Assembly: GCF_030929495.1 (NCBI RefSeq) | Contig: NZ_JAVFWN010000004.1 | Span: 124,001 to 188,000, forward strand | DNA: 64,000 bases | DNA from: Nocardioides sp. LHD-245 | Lineage (GTDB): Bacteria; Actinomycetota; Actinomycetes; Propionibacteriales; Nocardioidaceae | Direction of reading: 5' to 3' | In this document: positions 9,263-16,938 of the stretch, in pieces | Layout: each line of letters starts with the position of its first letter | Position numbering within the stretch: the stretch's first letter is position 1 | Made by a program: the position numbers and the translations under genes | Notes under the pieces: model-generated | Databases searched by the model: none | Seen by the model: only the letters and a program-made list of their open reading frames with translations | Told to the model about the DNA's origin: nothing

Positions 9263-9961
9263 TCAGCCCGCGGCGGAGAACCGCGGCTTCGCCGGCTCGG
9301 CCGCGGCGGCCGCATCGGCGCCCCGCAGCCGTACGGCGAGCAGGGCCGCCTGGGTGCGGTGCTGGAGGCCCAGCCGGGAGAGCAGGCCGGTGACGTGGTT
9401 CTTGACGGTCTTCTCGGCGAGGTAGAGCTTCTCGGCGATCTGCCGGTTGGTCATCCCCTCGGCGATGAGGAAGAAGATCTTGCGCTGCTGGGGGGTGAGC
9501 TCGCAGATGACGTCGAGCGACTTGCGCTGCATCTCCATCTGCTCGACGACGCGGTTCGCGACCGCGGGATCGATGAGGGAGTGGCCGCCGGCGACGAGCT
9601 TGATGCCGTTGAGGAGCGAGTTGCCCTCGATCTTCTTGAGGACGTAGCCGGACGCGCCCGCGAGGATGGCCGCGGAGATCGCGTCCGGGTTGTCGTAGGT
9701 CGTCAGGATCAGCGCCTTGATGTCGGGGTCGACCGAGCGCATCTCGCGGCAGATGTCGAGGCCGGTGCCGTCGGCCAGGTTCGCGTCGAGGACGGCGATG
9801 TCGGGGCGCAGCTGGAGGATCTCGCGCAGTGCCACGGTCGCGCTGCCGGACTGCCCGACCAGCTCGAGCTCGGGGTCGGTCGCGAGCAGGCTCGCCACGC
9901 CCCGGCGGACCACCTCGTGGTCGTCGACGATGTAGACGCGGATCGGATTCTCGGCTGGCAC
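9263..9961 (-). CDS. NarL/LuxR-family response regulator
   Basis: Two-component response regulator of 232 residues. The receiver domain (about 6-125) has the acidic pair in YIVDDHEVVRRG, the phospho-acceptor Asp in IAVLDANLADGTG, the switch Thr in LILTTYD and the Lys in GYVLKKIEG. The C-terminal LuxR helix-turn-helix has ELTPQQRKIFFLIAEGMTNR and KTVKNHVTGLLSRLGL. It resembles the DevR/DosR branch and is not CheY-like, since it carries a DNA-binding domain. The GTG at 9961 (VPAENPIRVY) with GGGAG 10 bases upstream is preferred over a GTG/ATG extension to about 10009. No histidine kinase lies next to it, so its signal is unknown. Confidence 0.9.
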   Translation of the reverse strand: MPAENPIRVYIVDDHEVVRRGVASLLATDPELELVGQSGSATVALREILQLRPDIAVLDANLADGTGLDICREMRSVDPDIKALILTTYDNPDAISAAILAGASGYVLKKIEGNSLLNGIKLVAGGHSLIDPAVANRVVEQMEMQRKSLDVICELTPQQRKIFFLIAEGMTNRQIAEKLYLAEKTVKNHVTGLLSRLGLQHRTQAALLAVRLRGADAAAAAEPAKPRFSAAG

Positions 9962-10114
9962 GTGAGCGATTCTCCCGCGCCACGCCGTCGACGGCGACCC
10001 TTGGAGCAAGGTCGAGCCGGTGGATCCGTGGTAGTGGTCACGAAGGACTAGCCCGCCGTGGCTGATCGAACCGTGCCGGTCGAGGACCTCGCGCGAGCGG
10101 TCGGCGCGAGGGGG

Positions 10115-10474
10115 TCAGCGTGCGCGCAGGTCCGCGAGCGCCGCGGCGACGTCCCGCTCGCCGCGCCGCAGCGCGGCGAGCAGCGCGACGATGTCCTGGG
10201 TCGTGAGCCGCCCGTCGTCGCTCGGCGGCCCGAGGCGCTCGGCTGCCTCGGCAGCGGTGATCCGGGTTCCGATCTCGAGGCGGTACGACGTCTCGGCGAG
10301 CTCGAACGCGATGTCGCCGACCACCGCGGTGAAGTGCTCGTCGGCCACCGGGTCGTGGACCAGGAGGTGCTCGCCGGGCTCCAGGCCGCGGTCGAGGCCG
10401 AGGTCGGTGTGGCTCACTCCGAGCGAGCGGCTGCGGCGGGTGAAGGGGCTCAGCGCCACCACGATCTGCTGCAC
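10115..10474 (-). CDS. Hypothetical protein, 119 residues
   Basis: Not recognised. The product is small and soluble, with no signal peptide or membrane segment. It reads from a GTG at 10474 (VQQIVVALS), with GGAG 9 bases upstream, to a C-terminal helix with two arginines (ALRRGERDVAAALADLRAR). The middle has a DPVADEHFTAVVGDIAFELA stretch that could be a small alpha/beta fold. It lies upstream of the response regulator on the same strand, separated by about 150 bases with no visible gene, and diverges from the stress sigma factor. Codon use matches the neighbours. A regulatory role is possible only by position. Confidence 0.6.
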   Translation of the reverse strand: MQQIVVALSPFTRRSRSLGVSHTDLGLDRGLEPGEHLLVHDPVADEHFTAVVGDIAFELAETSYRLEIGTRITAAEAAERLGPPSDDGRLTTQDIVALLAALRRGERDVAAALADLRAR

Positions 10475-10705
10475 CGCGACTCCCCGGCTCCGTGAGCACC
10501 CGGTGTGCCCTGACGCCGGTACAACGGCGCGGGTGGGCACCGTGTTATGGCACCGAAGGTCCTCTCGTCGATAGTTCTTTGTGACCACCGTGGCTGATCC
10601 GGAAGGGTGGCCACCGGTATGAGATCGCGCTAGGTTGGGTAGCGACGCAACAGACATCCGTGGCCAAGCCCACCGCCACACCGCTCTCGATCCTCGGGAG
10701 TAACC

Positions 10706-11545
10706 ATGTCCATCGCATCGATCCCCACCATCCCCCACCGTTCCACCGGCTCGTCCATCAACCGGGTGAGCTCCGCCGAGCGGAAGACCCGGACAGCAGA
10801 GCTCCTGGCCAGGGCGCGGGAGTGTCCACCAGGGGAGCGCCACGACCTGCTCGACGAGGTCATCGTGCTCAACATCCCGGTGGCCCGCACCCTCGCCGCG
10901 CGCTACCGCAACCGCGGGCAGTCCGCCGACGAGCTCGAGCAGGTCGCCTGTCTCGCGCTGACCCGCGCGGTGCAGTCCTTCGACCCGGAGCGCGGCGACG
11001 ACCTGCTGGTCTTCGCGGTCCCGAGCATCCTCGGCGAGCTCAAGCGGCACTTCCGCTCGGCCGCCTGGGCGGTTCGCCCACCACGACGGATCCAGGAGAT
11101 CCGGCCGCGGGTGGTCGCCGCCGAGGAGGAGCTGGCCCAGCGGCTCGGCCGTCCGCCGACGCCGGCGGAGCTGGCCGACGAGCTCGACTGTCCGCCGGCC
11201 GAGGTCGAGGAGGCACTGGCCTGCGGCGACCTCGCGCACGCGGCCTCGCTCGACGAGCCCGTGGCCGCGACCGGGAGCCCGCTGGGCGAGCTGTTGCCCA
11301 CGCTCGAAGCCGGCTACGAGCAGAGCGAGGCCGTCGCCCTGCTCGGCCCGGCCTGCCGCCGGCTCAAGCCGCGCGACCGCCGCATCCTGCGGATGCGGTT
11401 CTACGAGCAGCGCACGCAGCAGGAGATCGCCGACGAGCTCGGCGTGACCCAGGTGCAGGTCTCGCGGCTGCTCCAGCGCATCTTCACCGACCTGCGGCGC
11501 GCCGTCGGCGGGGGAGGCCCGGGAGGCCGGCCCCGCGCCGCCTGA
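10706..11545 (+). CDS. SigB/SigF/SigG-family RNA polymerase sigma factor
   Basis: Alternative sigma factor of the general-stress/sporulation class (group 3), 279 residues. Region 2 contains NIPVARTLAARYRNRGQSADELEQVA and a core-binding stretch with VQSFDPERG and FAVPSILGELKRHFR. Region 3 follows with RLGRPPTPAELADELDCPP. Region 4 ends with an HTH in TQQEIADELGVTQVQVSRLL. The ATG follows CGGGAGTAACC. No anti-sigma or anti-anti-sigma gene is adjacent, which is unusual for this class. A weak GTAT-N16-GGGTAG at 10617-10642 could be an autoregulatory promoter. Nearby GTNT-N15-GGGTAM sites fit its expected specificity. Confidence 0.9.
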   Translation: MSIASIPTIPHRSTGSSINRVSSAERKTRTAELLARARECPPGERHDLLDEVIVLNIPVARTLAARYRNRGQSADELEQVACLALTRAVQSFDPERGDDLLVFAVPSILGELKRHFRSAAWAVRPPRRIQEIRPRVVAAEEELAQRLGRPPTPAELADELDCPPAEVEEALACGDLAHAASLDEPVAATGSPLGELLPTLEAGYEQSEAVALLGPACRRLKPRDRRILRMRFYEQRTQQEIADELGVTQVQVSRLLQRIFTDLRRAVGGGGPGGRPRAA

Positions 11546-11557
11546 GGGCCGCAGCGA

Positions 11558-11622
11558 CGACGGCGGTCCGCCGATATCGGTCCCTCGATACGCTCAGGGA
11601 CAGCGTCGGCGGACCGCTGTCG
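11558..11622. terminator. Bidirectional hairpin between convergent genes
   Basis: A 12-base perfect inverted repeat (11563-11574 with 11606-11617, GCGGTCCGCCGA and its complement) is extended outward by further pairs to 11558/11622 with one G-T mismatch. It encloses a second small stem, TCCCT/AGGGA (11581-11585 with 11596-11600). The structure fills the gap between the sigma factor and the convergent alcohol dehydrogenase gene and would work in both directions. Confidence 0.65.
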
Positions 11623-11638
11623 CCGGGTCGTCGCCCGG

Positions 11639-12817
11639 TCAGGGCCGGAACAGCACCTTGACCATGCCGTCCTTCTTGTCCCGGAAGTCGAGGTACGCCG
11701 CCGGGGCGTCCTCCAGCGGGAGGTGGTGGGTCGCGAACGTCTCCACACCGAGGTGGTCGGCCGGCTCCAGCAGGAGCGCGAGGATGTCGTCGCTCCAGTG
11801 CCGCACGTTGGCCCGGCCCATCCGCAGCTGGACCTGCTTGTCGAACATCTCCATCAGCGGCATCGGCTCCATCGGACCGCCGTAGACACCGACGACCGAC
11901 ACCGTGCCGCCGCGGCGGACGACGTCGATCGCGAGATGCAGCGCGGCCAGCCGGTCGACCCCGGCGCTGCGCATCGGCGGCCCGGCGCCGCTGTCCGGCA
12001 GCATCGCGACCAGCGCCGTCGACTCGGCGGCGGGCGAGCCGTGGGCCTCCATGCCGACGGCGTCGATCACCGCATCGACGCCCCGACCGCGGGTGACCTC
12101 GAGGACGGCCCTCACGGTCTCGGCGTCGCTGCCGGTGACGAGCGTCTCGGCGCCGTACGCCGAGACCCGCTGCAGCCGATGGACGACCGGATCCACGACG
12201 AGGACCCGGATCCCGCGCCGGAGGGCGATCCGCGCGCACATGTCCCCGATCGCGCCGGCGCCGAGCACCAGCAGGCTGTCGTCGGGGCCGACGCCGGCGT
12301 ACTCCACGGCCTGCCAGGCCGTCGGCAGGACGTCGGACAGGAAGACGAAGCGGTCGTCGGGCGGCCCATCGGGCACCTTGATCGGCAGGTTGTCGGCGAA
12401 CGGCACCCGGAGGTACTCCGCCTGCGCGCCGGGGATCTGTCCGTACAGGCTGCTGGAGCCGAACACACTCGCGCCGGTGCCCTGCTCCAGGTTCTGGGTG
12501 GTCTCGCACTGGCTCTGCAGGCCCCGGACGCACATCCAGCACCGACCGCAGCTGACGTTGAACGGCACCACGACGCGGTCGCCCACTCGCAGTGACCCGA
12601 CTCCGGCACCCACCTCCTCCACGACCCCGATCGGCTCGTGGCCGACCACGTCGCCGGCCTCCATGAACGGCGCCAGCGGATCGTAGAGGTGGAGGTCGGA
12701 ACCGCACAGACCGCTCGACGTCACCCGCACCACGACGTCGTCCGGCTGCTCGATCCGCGGGTCGGGGACGTCCTCGACGCTCATCCGGCCCCTGCCCTGC
12801 CAGGTCACCGCTCTCAC
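11639..12817 (-). CDS. Zinc-dependent alcohol dehydrogenase (MDR superfamily)
   Basis: NAD(P)-dependent medium-chain dehydrogenase, 392 residues. The catalytic zinc site begins with SSGLCGSDLHLYD and continues with GHEPIGVVEEVG. The structural zinc lobe has the Cys cluster CGRCWMCVRGLQSQC. The Rossmann motif is LVLGAGAIGDMCARIALRRG. It resembles the glutathione-independent formaldehyde dehydrogenase-like branch, which has a long insert after the coenzyme domain; the substrate is unknown. The GTG start at 12817 overlaps the stop of the CDGSH gene (GTGA), so it is the third gene of a coupled operon with CDGSH and the iron-containing redox enzyme. This suggests a redox or aldehyde stress role. 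Confidence 0.88.
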   Translation of the reverse strand: MRAVTWQGRGRMSVEDVPDPRIEQPDDVVVRVTSSGLCGSDLHLYDPLAPFMEAGDVVGHEPIGVVEEVGAGVGSLRVGDRVVVPFNVSCGRCWMCVRGLQSQCETTQNLEQGTGASVFGSSSLYGQIPGAQAEYLRVPFADNLPIKVPDGPPDDRFVFLSDVLPTAWQAVEYAGVGPDDSLLVLGAGAIGDMCARIALRRGIRVLVVDPVVHRLQRVSAYGAETLVTGSDAETVRAVLEVTRGRGVDAVIDAVGMEAHGSPAAESTALVAMLPDSGAGPPMRSAGVDRLAALHLAIDVVRRGGTVSVVGVYGGPMEPMPLMEMFDKQVQLRMGRANVRHWSDDILALLLEPADHLGVETFATHHLPLEDAPAAYLDFRDKKDGMVKVLFRP

Positions 12818-13014
12818 GGCTTCGTCTTCCGCCGTCGGTCGCGATGGCTGTCGTCGCACCACGGCATCCGATCGGACCGGCCGCACCGGCACACCGCCAC
12901 CACGGCGCGCTCGACGCGGGCGGTGCTCCCGTCGACGCCGACGACCTCGTCGGCGCCCCGGACCAGGAGCGGTCCGCCCGGGCAGTCGGTGACCACGACC
13001 CGTCGCTCGCTCAT
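12814..13014 (-). CDS. CDGSH iron-sulfur domain protein
   Basis: Small 66-residue protein expected to bind a 2Fe-2S cluster through three Cys and one His. The ligand motif is visible as CRCGRSDRMPWCDDSH: C-x-C, then C, then H, with the family's CDGSH core here reading CDDSH. The tail RRRKTKP is basic. Roles proposed for the family are redox sensing or electron and cluster transfer. It sits between the iron-containing redox enzyme (7-base gap) and the alcohol dehydrogenase (4-base overlap), so it may serve as electron or cluster partner to either. Confidence 0.9.
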   Translation of the reverse strand: MSERRVVVTDCPGGPLLVRGADEVVGVDGSTARVERAVVAVCRCGRSDRMPWCDDSHRDRRRKTKP

Positions 13015-13021
13015 GACGGCC

Positions 13022-14050
13022 TCACCCCGCCGCCCGTGCGTCGCGCCGGCCGTGCCAGCCGTCGAGCAGCACCTCGCCGGCGAGTCCGTCGACGGCGAGG
13101 CAGGCGGTGGCGCCGAGCACGACGTCGGGCGCCAGGTCCGGCTCGTCCTCGACCAGGGCGGCGCAGATGCCCCGGATGGCGAGCTGCTCGTGGACCGCGT
13201 CGGCCTCCACGTGCTCGTCGTAGTAGTCCTGGACCGCCTCGGGCAGGTCGAGCCGACGCGCCCCGCGCAGGATCCGCTCGCAGGGCAGCGAGCTGGTCGC
13301 CTCGAACGCGGCGAGGTGCCCCATCGCGGCGCCGCGCAGGCGCCGGTTGAGGGCGAACAGCGACATCAGGTTGACCGAGGCGAGCGTGGCTCCCGTGGCC
13401 CGCTCGACGTACGGCGCCAGGTCGGTCGGCAGGTCGAGCGAGGCCAGGGCGCGGGCGAAGAGCGCCTGGTGCAGGCGGTCGGGGCGCCCGCCGCCGTACT
13501 CGTCGTACTGCAGCTCGGCGAGGGCCACCTTCGCGGCGCCGCCGATCCGGGGCAGCACGAACGACTGCGGGTCCGACTCGCGCAGGTGGTAGACGGCGCG
13601 CTCGGCCAGGTAGGCGCGGAACTCCTCGCGGGTGGCGCGCCGGTGCAGGAACTGCGCGACCTCGGAGGGGCCCGAGCGCGCGGTCATCCGGACCAGCGCG
13701 GCGGTGACCTGCGCGGCCGGGGTGTCACCGAGATCGGCGAGCGCCGGCGCGTCCTGCGACGCCTCGCCGACCAGGCGGCGTACCGCGTGCTCGAAGGTGC
13801 GCTCCAGGGCGGCGCGACTCACCATCAGCAGCGGGTCCCACTCGGCGCCGGGGTCCTCGACGTCCTCGAAGCCGCGGTAGTGGAGCTCGTAGAGGATCCA
13901 CAGCGCGAGCTGGAAGTCGCGGTCGGTCAGCGGGTAGGTGACGTCGCCCATCGCCCGCGGCTCGGGCACGGCGTGGGGGCCGGCGGGGCGGGCGCGCAGG
14001 GTCTCCACCACGCCTTCGCTCAGCGGTCCACAGGGGGCAGGCAGTCTCAT
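13022..14050 (-). CDS. Iron-containing redox enzyme family protein (haem-oxygenase-like fold)
   Basis: Predicted non-haem di-iron protein of 342 residues in the haem-oxygenase-like diiron superfamily. Visible are the helical core with Glu/His-rich helices (ELHYRGFEDVEDPG near residues 55-68, then AELQYDEYGGGR and YYDEHVEADAVHEQ), which supply likely metal ligands. The ATG at 14050 (MRLPAPCGPL) is preferred because GAGGACCGG precedes it; longer in-frame starts lack a site. It is first in the operon with the CDGSH protein and alcohol dehydrogenase, and a stress-sigma type promoter lies about 77 bases upstream. The substrate is unknown. Confidence 0.82.
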   Translation of the reverse strand: MRLPAPCGPLSEGVVETLRARPAGPHAVPEPRAMGDVTYPLTDRDFQLALWILYELHYRGFEDVEDPGAEWDPLLMVSRAALERTFEHAVRRLVGEASQDAPALADLGDTPAAQVTAALVRMTARSGPSEVAQFLHRRATREEFRAYLAERAVYHLRESDPQSFVLPRIGGAAKVALAELQYDEYGGGRPDRLHQALFARALASLDLPTDLAPYVERATGATLASVNLMSLFALNRRLRGAAMGHLAAFEATSSLPCERILRGARRLDLPEAVQDYYDEHVEADAVHEQLAIRGICAALVEDEPDLAPDVVLGATACLAVDGLAGEVLLDGWHGRRDARAAG

Positions 14051-14126
14051 CCGGTCCTCGTCCCTATAGTTCTCGTCGCAGACGGTCCGATCACCCCGCG
14101 GCGACCTCCTCTCGGGTGGTTGCGGG

Positions 14127-14151
14127 GTACCCGCGCCGACTGCCTCCATAC
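14127..14151 (-). promoter_or_regulatory. Candidate stress-sigma promoter for the iron-redox operon
   Basis: Read on the minus strand: GTAT, 15 bases, GGGTAC. The known SigB/SigF consensus in actinobacteria is about GTTT-N15-GGGTAT. The -10 box ends 77 bases before the operon's first ATG at 14050. Two further sites with identical spacing occur in this region (15803-15827 and 18855-18879). Confidence 0.45.
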
Positions 14152-14180
14152 AGCAGCACCGACGCGCACGAGGAGACGAG

Positions 14181-14876
14181 ATGGGTGGAGACGTTCCGGG
14201 GGGCGAGGTCCTCCCGCTGCCGCCGCTGGACCCCGACGGCCCCCGTCAGACCGGGCGATTCGTCTTCCACGTCGCGGACGAGCGCTGGGAGTGGGACGAC
14301 GACGTCTTCGCGATCCACGGCTACCGGCCGGGCGAGGTGGAGCCGACCACCGAGCTGGTGATGCGGCACAAGCACCAGCAGGACCGTGCGCTCGTCGAGC
14401 AGACCCTGGAGGAGGCGGTCGCCGACGGTGCGCCGTTCAACGTCTATTACCGGATCCTGGTCGGCGTCGAGGTCCGCAACGTCGTGCTGTGTGGTGAGGG
14501 CCAGTACGACGACGGCCGCACCAGCGGCAAGGTCGACCGCCTCGTCGGCTACTACCTCGACCTGACCCCCGAGCTCGACGCGGAGACCGCCGCCGCCGCC
14601 GATGCCGCGGTCGCCGCGTCGGCCGCGTCCCGGGACACGATCGAGCAGGCCAAGGGCATCTTGATGCTGGGCTACGGTCTCGACGCCGATGCCGCCTTCG
14701 CGATGCTCAAGTGGTGGTCGCGCAACCGCAACGTGAAGGTGCGGGAGGTCGCCGAGCGCCTGATCCAGGTGGCTCGGGAGGGGCATGTCAGCCACCCGGG
14801 GCTGCGCCGTTTGCTGGACGCACTACTCGACGACCTCACCGCCAGCCGGACGGCCCGCGAGGACCGCTCCGGCTGA
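14181..14876 (+). CDS. PAS and ANTAR domain regulator
   Basis: Predicted RNA-binding antitermination regulator of 231 residues. A PAS domain (about 25-130) opens with FVFHVADERWEWDDDVFAIH and holds the PAS-fold HGYRPGEVEPT stretch. A linker rich in Ala follows (about 135-152). The ANTAR domain (about 153-205) shows the diagnostic RDTIEQAKGILMLGYGLDAD and the third helix VREVAERLI. ANTAR proteins bind paired hairpins in leader RNAs to prevent termination; PAS would sense ligand or redox. It reads from an ATG after GAGGAGACGAG and diverges from the iron-redox operon. The target RNA is not visible nearby. Confidence 0.9.
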   Translation: MGGDVPGGEVLPLPPLDPDGPRQTGRFVFHVADERWEWDDDVFAIHGYRPGEVEPTTELVMRHKHQQDRALVEQTLEEAVADGAPFNVYYRILVGVEVRNVVLCGEGQYDDGRTSGKVDRLVGYYLDLTPELDAETAAAADAAVAASAASRDTIEQAKGILMLGYGLDADAAFAMLKWWSRNRNVKVREVAERLIQVAREGHVSHPGLRRLLDALLDDLTASRTAREDRSG

Positions 14877-14947
14877 GCCGTGGGAGAGCACGGACGCTCC
14901 CTGGTGTACCCGACTCGGCGCGGTGCACTCGGGGTAACGCCCGGGAC

Positions 14948-15811
14948 ATGACCGACGACGTAGCCTTCCCCGCCCAGCAGCAGACGCCTCCGGGCCTCAC
15001 CGCGCAGATGCGACCCGAGCCCGACCACGGCGAGCAGTCGTACGTCGGCCACGGCCGTCTCGAGGGACAGATCGCCCTGATCACCGGCGGCGACTCCGGC
15101 ATCGGCCGGGCCGTCGCCATCGCCTACGCCCGCGAGGGCGCCGACATCGCCTTCACCCACCTCCCCGAGGAGCAGCCGGACGCCGACGCCACCGCGGCCC
15201 TGGTCGCCGATGCCGGCCGCCGCGTGCTGGCGCTGCCCCTGGACCTGCGCACCAGCGACGCGTGCGACGAGGCGGTCCGGCGCACCGCCGACGAGCTCGG
15301 GGGCCTCGACGTCCTGGTCAACAACGCGGGCTACCAGATGGCGCGCGACCACGCCGTCGACGACCTCAGCGACGACCGGATCGACCGCACCTTCAAGACC
15401 AACCTCTACGCGCTGATGTGGCTGGTGCGGTCGGCCGCGCCGCATCTGCGCCGGAGGCCCGGCTGCATCGTGAACAACAGCTCCATCCAGGCGTTCGAGC
15501 CGTCCGAGACGCTCCTCGACTACGCCGCGACCAAGGCGGCGATCAACAACCTCACCGTCAACCTCGCCGCCTCGCTCGGCGGCGACGGCATCCGCGTCAA
15601 CGCCGTCGCTCCGGGCCCCATCTGGACCCCGCTGCAACCGGCCACCCAGGAGCCCGAGAAGGTCGAGCGCTTCGGCGTCGACACCCCGCTCGGGCGGGCC
15701 GGGCAGCCGGCCGAGGTCGCTCCGGCGTTCGTGTTCCTGGCCTCCCCGGGCGACGCGTCGTACGTGTCCGGCACGGTGCTCGGCGTGACCGGCGGCAAGC
15801 CCGTGTTCTGA
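14948..15811 (+). CDS. SDR family oxidoreductase of the general stress protein 39 type
   Basis: Short-chain dehydrogenase of 287 residues. A family-specific N-terminal extension (QQQTPPGLTAQMRPEPDHGE) precedes the Rossmann fold. The nucleotide motif is TGGDSGIGRAVA, followed by NNAG at the end of beta 4, a catalytic Ser in NNSSIQAF, and YAATKAA with the Tyr-x3-Lys pair. The C-terminus has SGTVLGVTGGKPVF. Bacillus relatives (GSP39/YdaD type) are induced by general stress. The substrate is unknown. The ATG at 14948 is preferred because it yields the usual N-terminus; a GGGTAA lies 10 bases before it but has no matching -35. Confidence 0.9.
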   Translation: MTDDVAFPAQQQTPPGLTAQMRPEPDHGEQSYVGHGRLEGQIALITGGDSGIGRAVAIAYAREGADIAFTHLPEEQPDADATAALVADAGRRVLALPLDLRTSDACDEAVRRTADELGGLDVLVNNAGYQMARDHAVDDLSDDRIDRTFKTNLYALMWLVRSAAPHLRRRPGCIVNNSSIQAFEPSETLLDYAATKAAINNLTVNLAASLGGDGIRVNAVAPGPIWTPLQPATQEPEKVERFGVDTPLGRAGQPAEVAPAFVFLASPGDASYVSGTVLGVTGGKPVF

Positions 15812-15827
15812 GCCCGTCACCGGGTAC
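15803..15827 (+). promoter_or_regulatory. Candidate stress-sigma promoter for the 15.8-18.9 kb operon
   Basis: GTGT, 15 bases, GGGTAC. The site begins inside the last codons of the SDR gene and ends 9 bases before the ATG at 15837. It would drive the acidic small protein, the DUF6328 protein, the lipoprotein, the NRAMP-like transporter and the PRC-barrel-like gene, all chained by overlaps or short gaps. Confidence 0.45.
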
Positions 15828-15836
15828 CGCCGCGGC

Positions 15837-16007
15837 ATGGACACCATCCCCGATCCCGAACGCCCCGTGGAGCCTGACGAACCGGTGGTCCCGGACGACC
15901 CCGACGTGCCGACCGACCCGGAGGCTCCGCTCGACGAGCCCGTGGTCGAGGTCGACCCCGACCAGGACTACCCGCACGTGGCGGACCTGGAGGAGGAGCG
16001 GGCGTGA
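15837..16007 (+). CDS. Small acidic Pro/Asp/Glu-rich protein
   Basis: 56-residue protein not recognised as any family. It consists of near-repeats of proline with acidic residues and valine (VEPDEPVVPDDPDVPTDPEA), ending DLEEERA; it is strongly negative and probably disordered. No signal peptide or membrane segment. The evidence for a real gene is the ATG 9 bases after a candidate promoter, the unbroken frame, and the 4-base GTGA overlap of its stop with the next gene, matching the coupling seen throughout this operon. GC-rich DNA can fake short frames, so confidence is moderate. Confidence 0.6.
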   Translation: MDTIPDPERPVEPDEPVVPDDPDVPTDPEAPLDEPVVEVDPDQDYPHVADLEEERA

Positions 16008-16483
16008 GCACCGCGCACCCCGTCGCGGGACGGCCGGGTCCCACCCGCCCGCCTCAGCAGATCACCCGCAACCTGAGCGAGCTGCTCCAGGAGCTGCGGG
16101 TCATGCAGACCGGGGTGCAGATCCTCACCGGCTTCCTGCTCACCGTGCCGTTCACCGAGCGGTTCACCGAGCTCACCGAGACCCAGCAGCGGATCTACCT
16201 CGGCATCCTCGTCGGGGCCGTGCTCACCACGCTCGTGATCGTGGCGCCGGTCTGCTACCACCGGGTGCTGTTCCGGCAGGGGCGGCGGGACTGGATCGTC
16301 GCGGCCGCGCACCGGTGCGCGCTCGCCGGCCTGGTCGGCCTGGCCGCCGTCTCCACGGCGGTGGTGCTGCTGGTGTTCGACATCGTCCTCGGACCGTCCG
16401 CGGCCCTGATCGCCGCGGCGGCGGTTGCGCTCGCCTTCACCCTGATGTGGGCGGCGGTTCCCTGGCGGGGCCGCGAGCGGTGA
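16004..16483 (+). CDS. DUF6328 family membrane protein
   Basis: 159-residue integral membrane protein. After a polar Pro/Arg-rich N-terminus it has ELLQELRVMQTGVQILTGFL, typical of the family, and four hydrophobic segments (about residues 40-55, 66-90, 105-127, 130-152), with a short basic loop RQGRRDW between the second and third. The function of this family is unknown. Start GTG at 16004 overlaps the preceding stop; the stop overlaps the next GTG. This tight coupling suggests that it is made together with the lipoprotein and transporter. Confidence 0.8.
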   Translation: MSTAHPVAGRPGPTRPPQQITRNLSELLQELRVMQTGVQILTGFLLTVPFTERFTELTETQQRIYLGILVGAVLTTLVIVAPVCYHRVLFRQGRRDWIVAAAHRCALAGLVGLAAVSTAVVLLVFDIVLGPSAALIAAAAVALAFTLMWAAVPWRGRER

Positions 16484-16938
16484 AGCGCTCGCAGCGACCG
16501 ACCGTCGTCGCGGTCCTCCTCGTCCTCCCGCTCGTCCTTCCGCTCGTCCTCCTGGGCGGGTGCGGTGTGGTCGCCCGGCCCGATGCCGCCGCCTGGGACG
16601 ACCGGGCCGCCCAGGCGCTGACCGACGCGGGCAGCCAGGTGGCCACGGTCCGCCTCGCGCTCGCGTCGGCGGGGGAGGGGCGCACCTGGTCGTCGTACAC
16701 GACCGTGCTGGTGGTCCAGGCCGAGGAGGCCGCCGGCCGGGCGGAGGAGGACCTCGCCCGGGTGCAGGTGCCCGCGGCGCGCGCCGACACGGCCGCCGCC
16801 GTGCTCGACCTGCTGGACCGCGCGGTCGACCTCGTCGCCGAGGCCCGGGCCCGTGCGGTGGCCGGTCGGTACGACGACGCCGGGCTGCTCGACGACCTCG
16901 ACCGCCTCGAGGGCGACCTGCGGCAGGCCGCCCCGTGA
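16480..16938 (+). CDS. Predicted lipoprotein, 152 residues
   Basis: A strongly hydrophobic signal (VVAVLLVLPLVLPLVLLGGC) ends in a lipobox-like LLGGC, so the mature protein should be anchored to the outer face of the membrane by Cys. The mature part is alpha-helical, with Ala/Asp/Arg-rich heptads (QAEEAAGRAEEDLARVQVPA), and may form a helical bundle. No family recognised. GTG start overlaps the DUF6328 stop; its stop overlaps the transporter start. An accessory role to the transporter is possible from position only. Confidence 0.75.
   Translation: MKRSQRPTVVAVLLVLPLVLPLVLLGGCGVVARPDAAAWDDRAAQALTDAGSQVATVRLALASAGEGRTWSSYTTVLVVQAEEAAGRAEEDLARVQVPAARADTAAAVLDLLDRAVDLVAEARARAVAGRYDDAGLLDDLDRLEGDLRQAAP

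Noticed and set aside
9263..9961. CheY for the adjacent chemotaxis operon
   Set aside because: The receiver domain is joined to a LuxR-type DNA-binding domain and the gene is on the opposite strand.
14932..14937. Stress-sigma promoter before the SDR gene (GGGTAA)
   Set aside because: No GTNT-type -35 box lies 14-17 bases upstream, unlike the other three sites.
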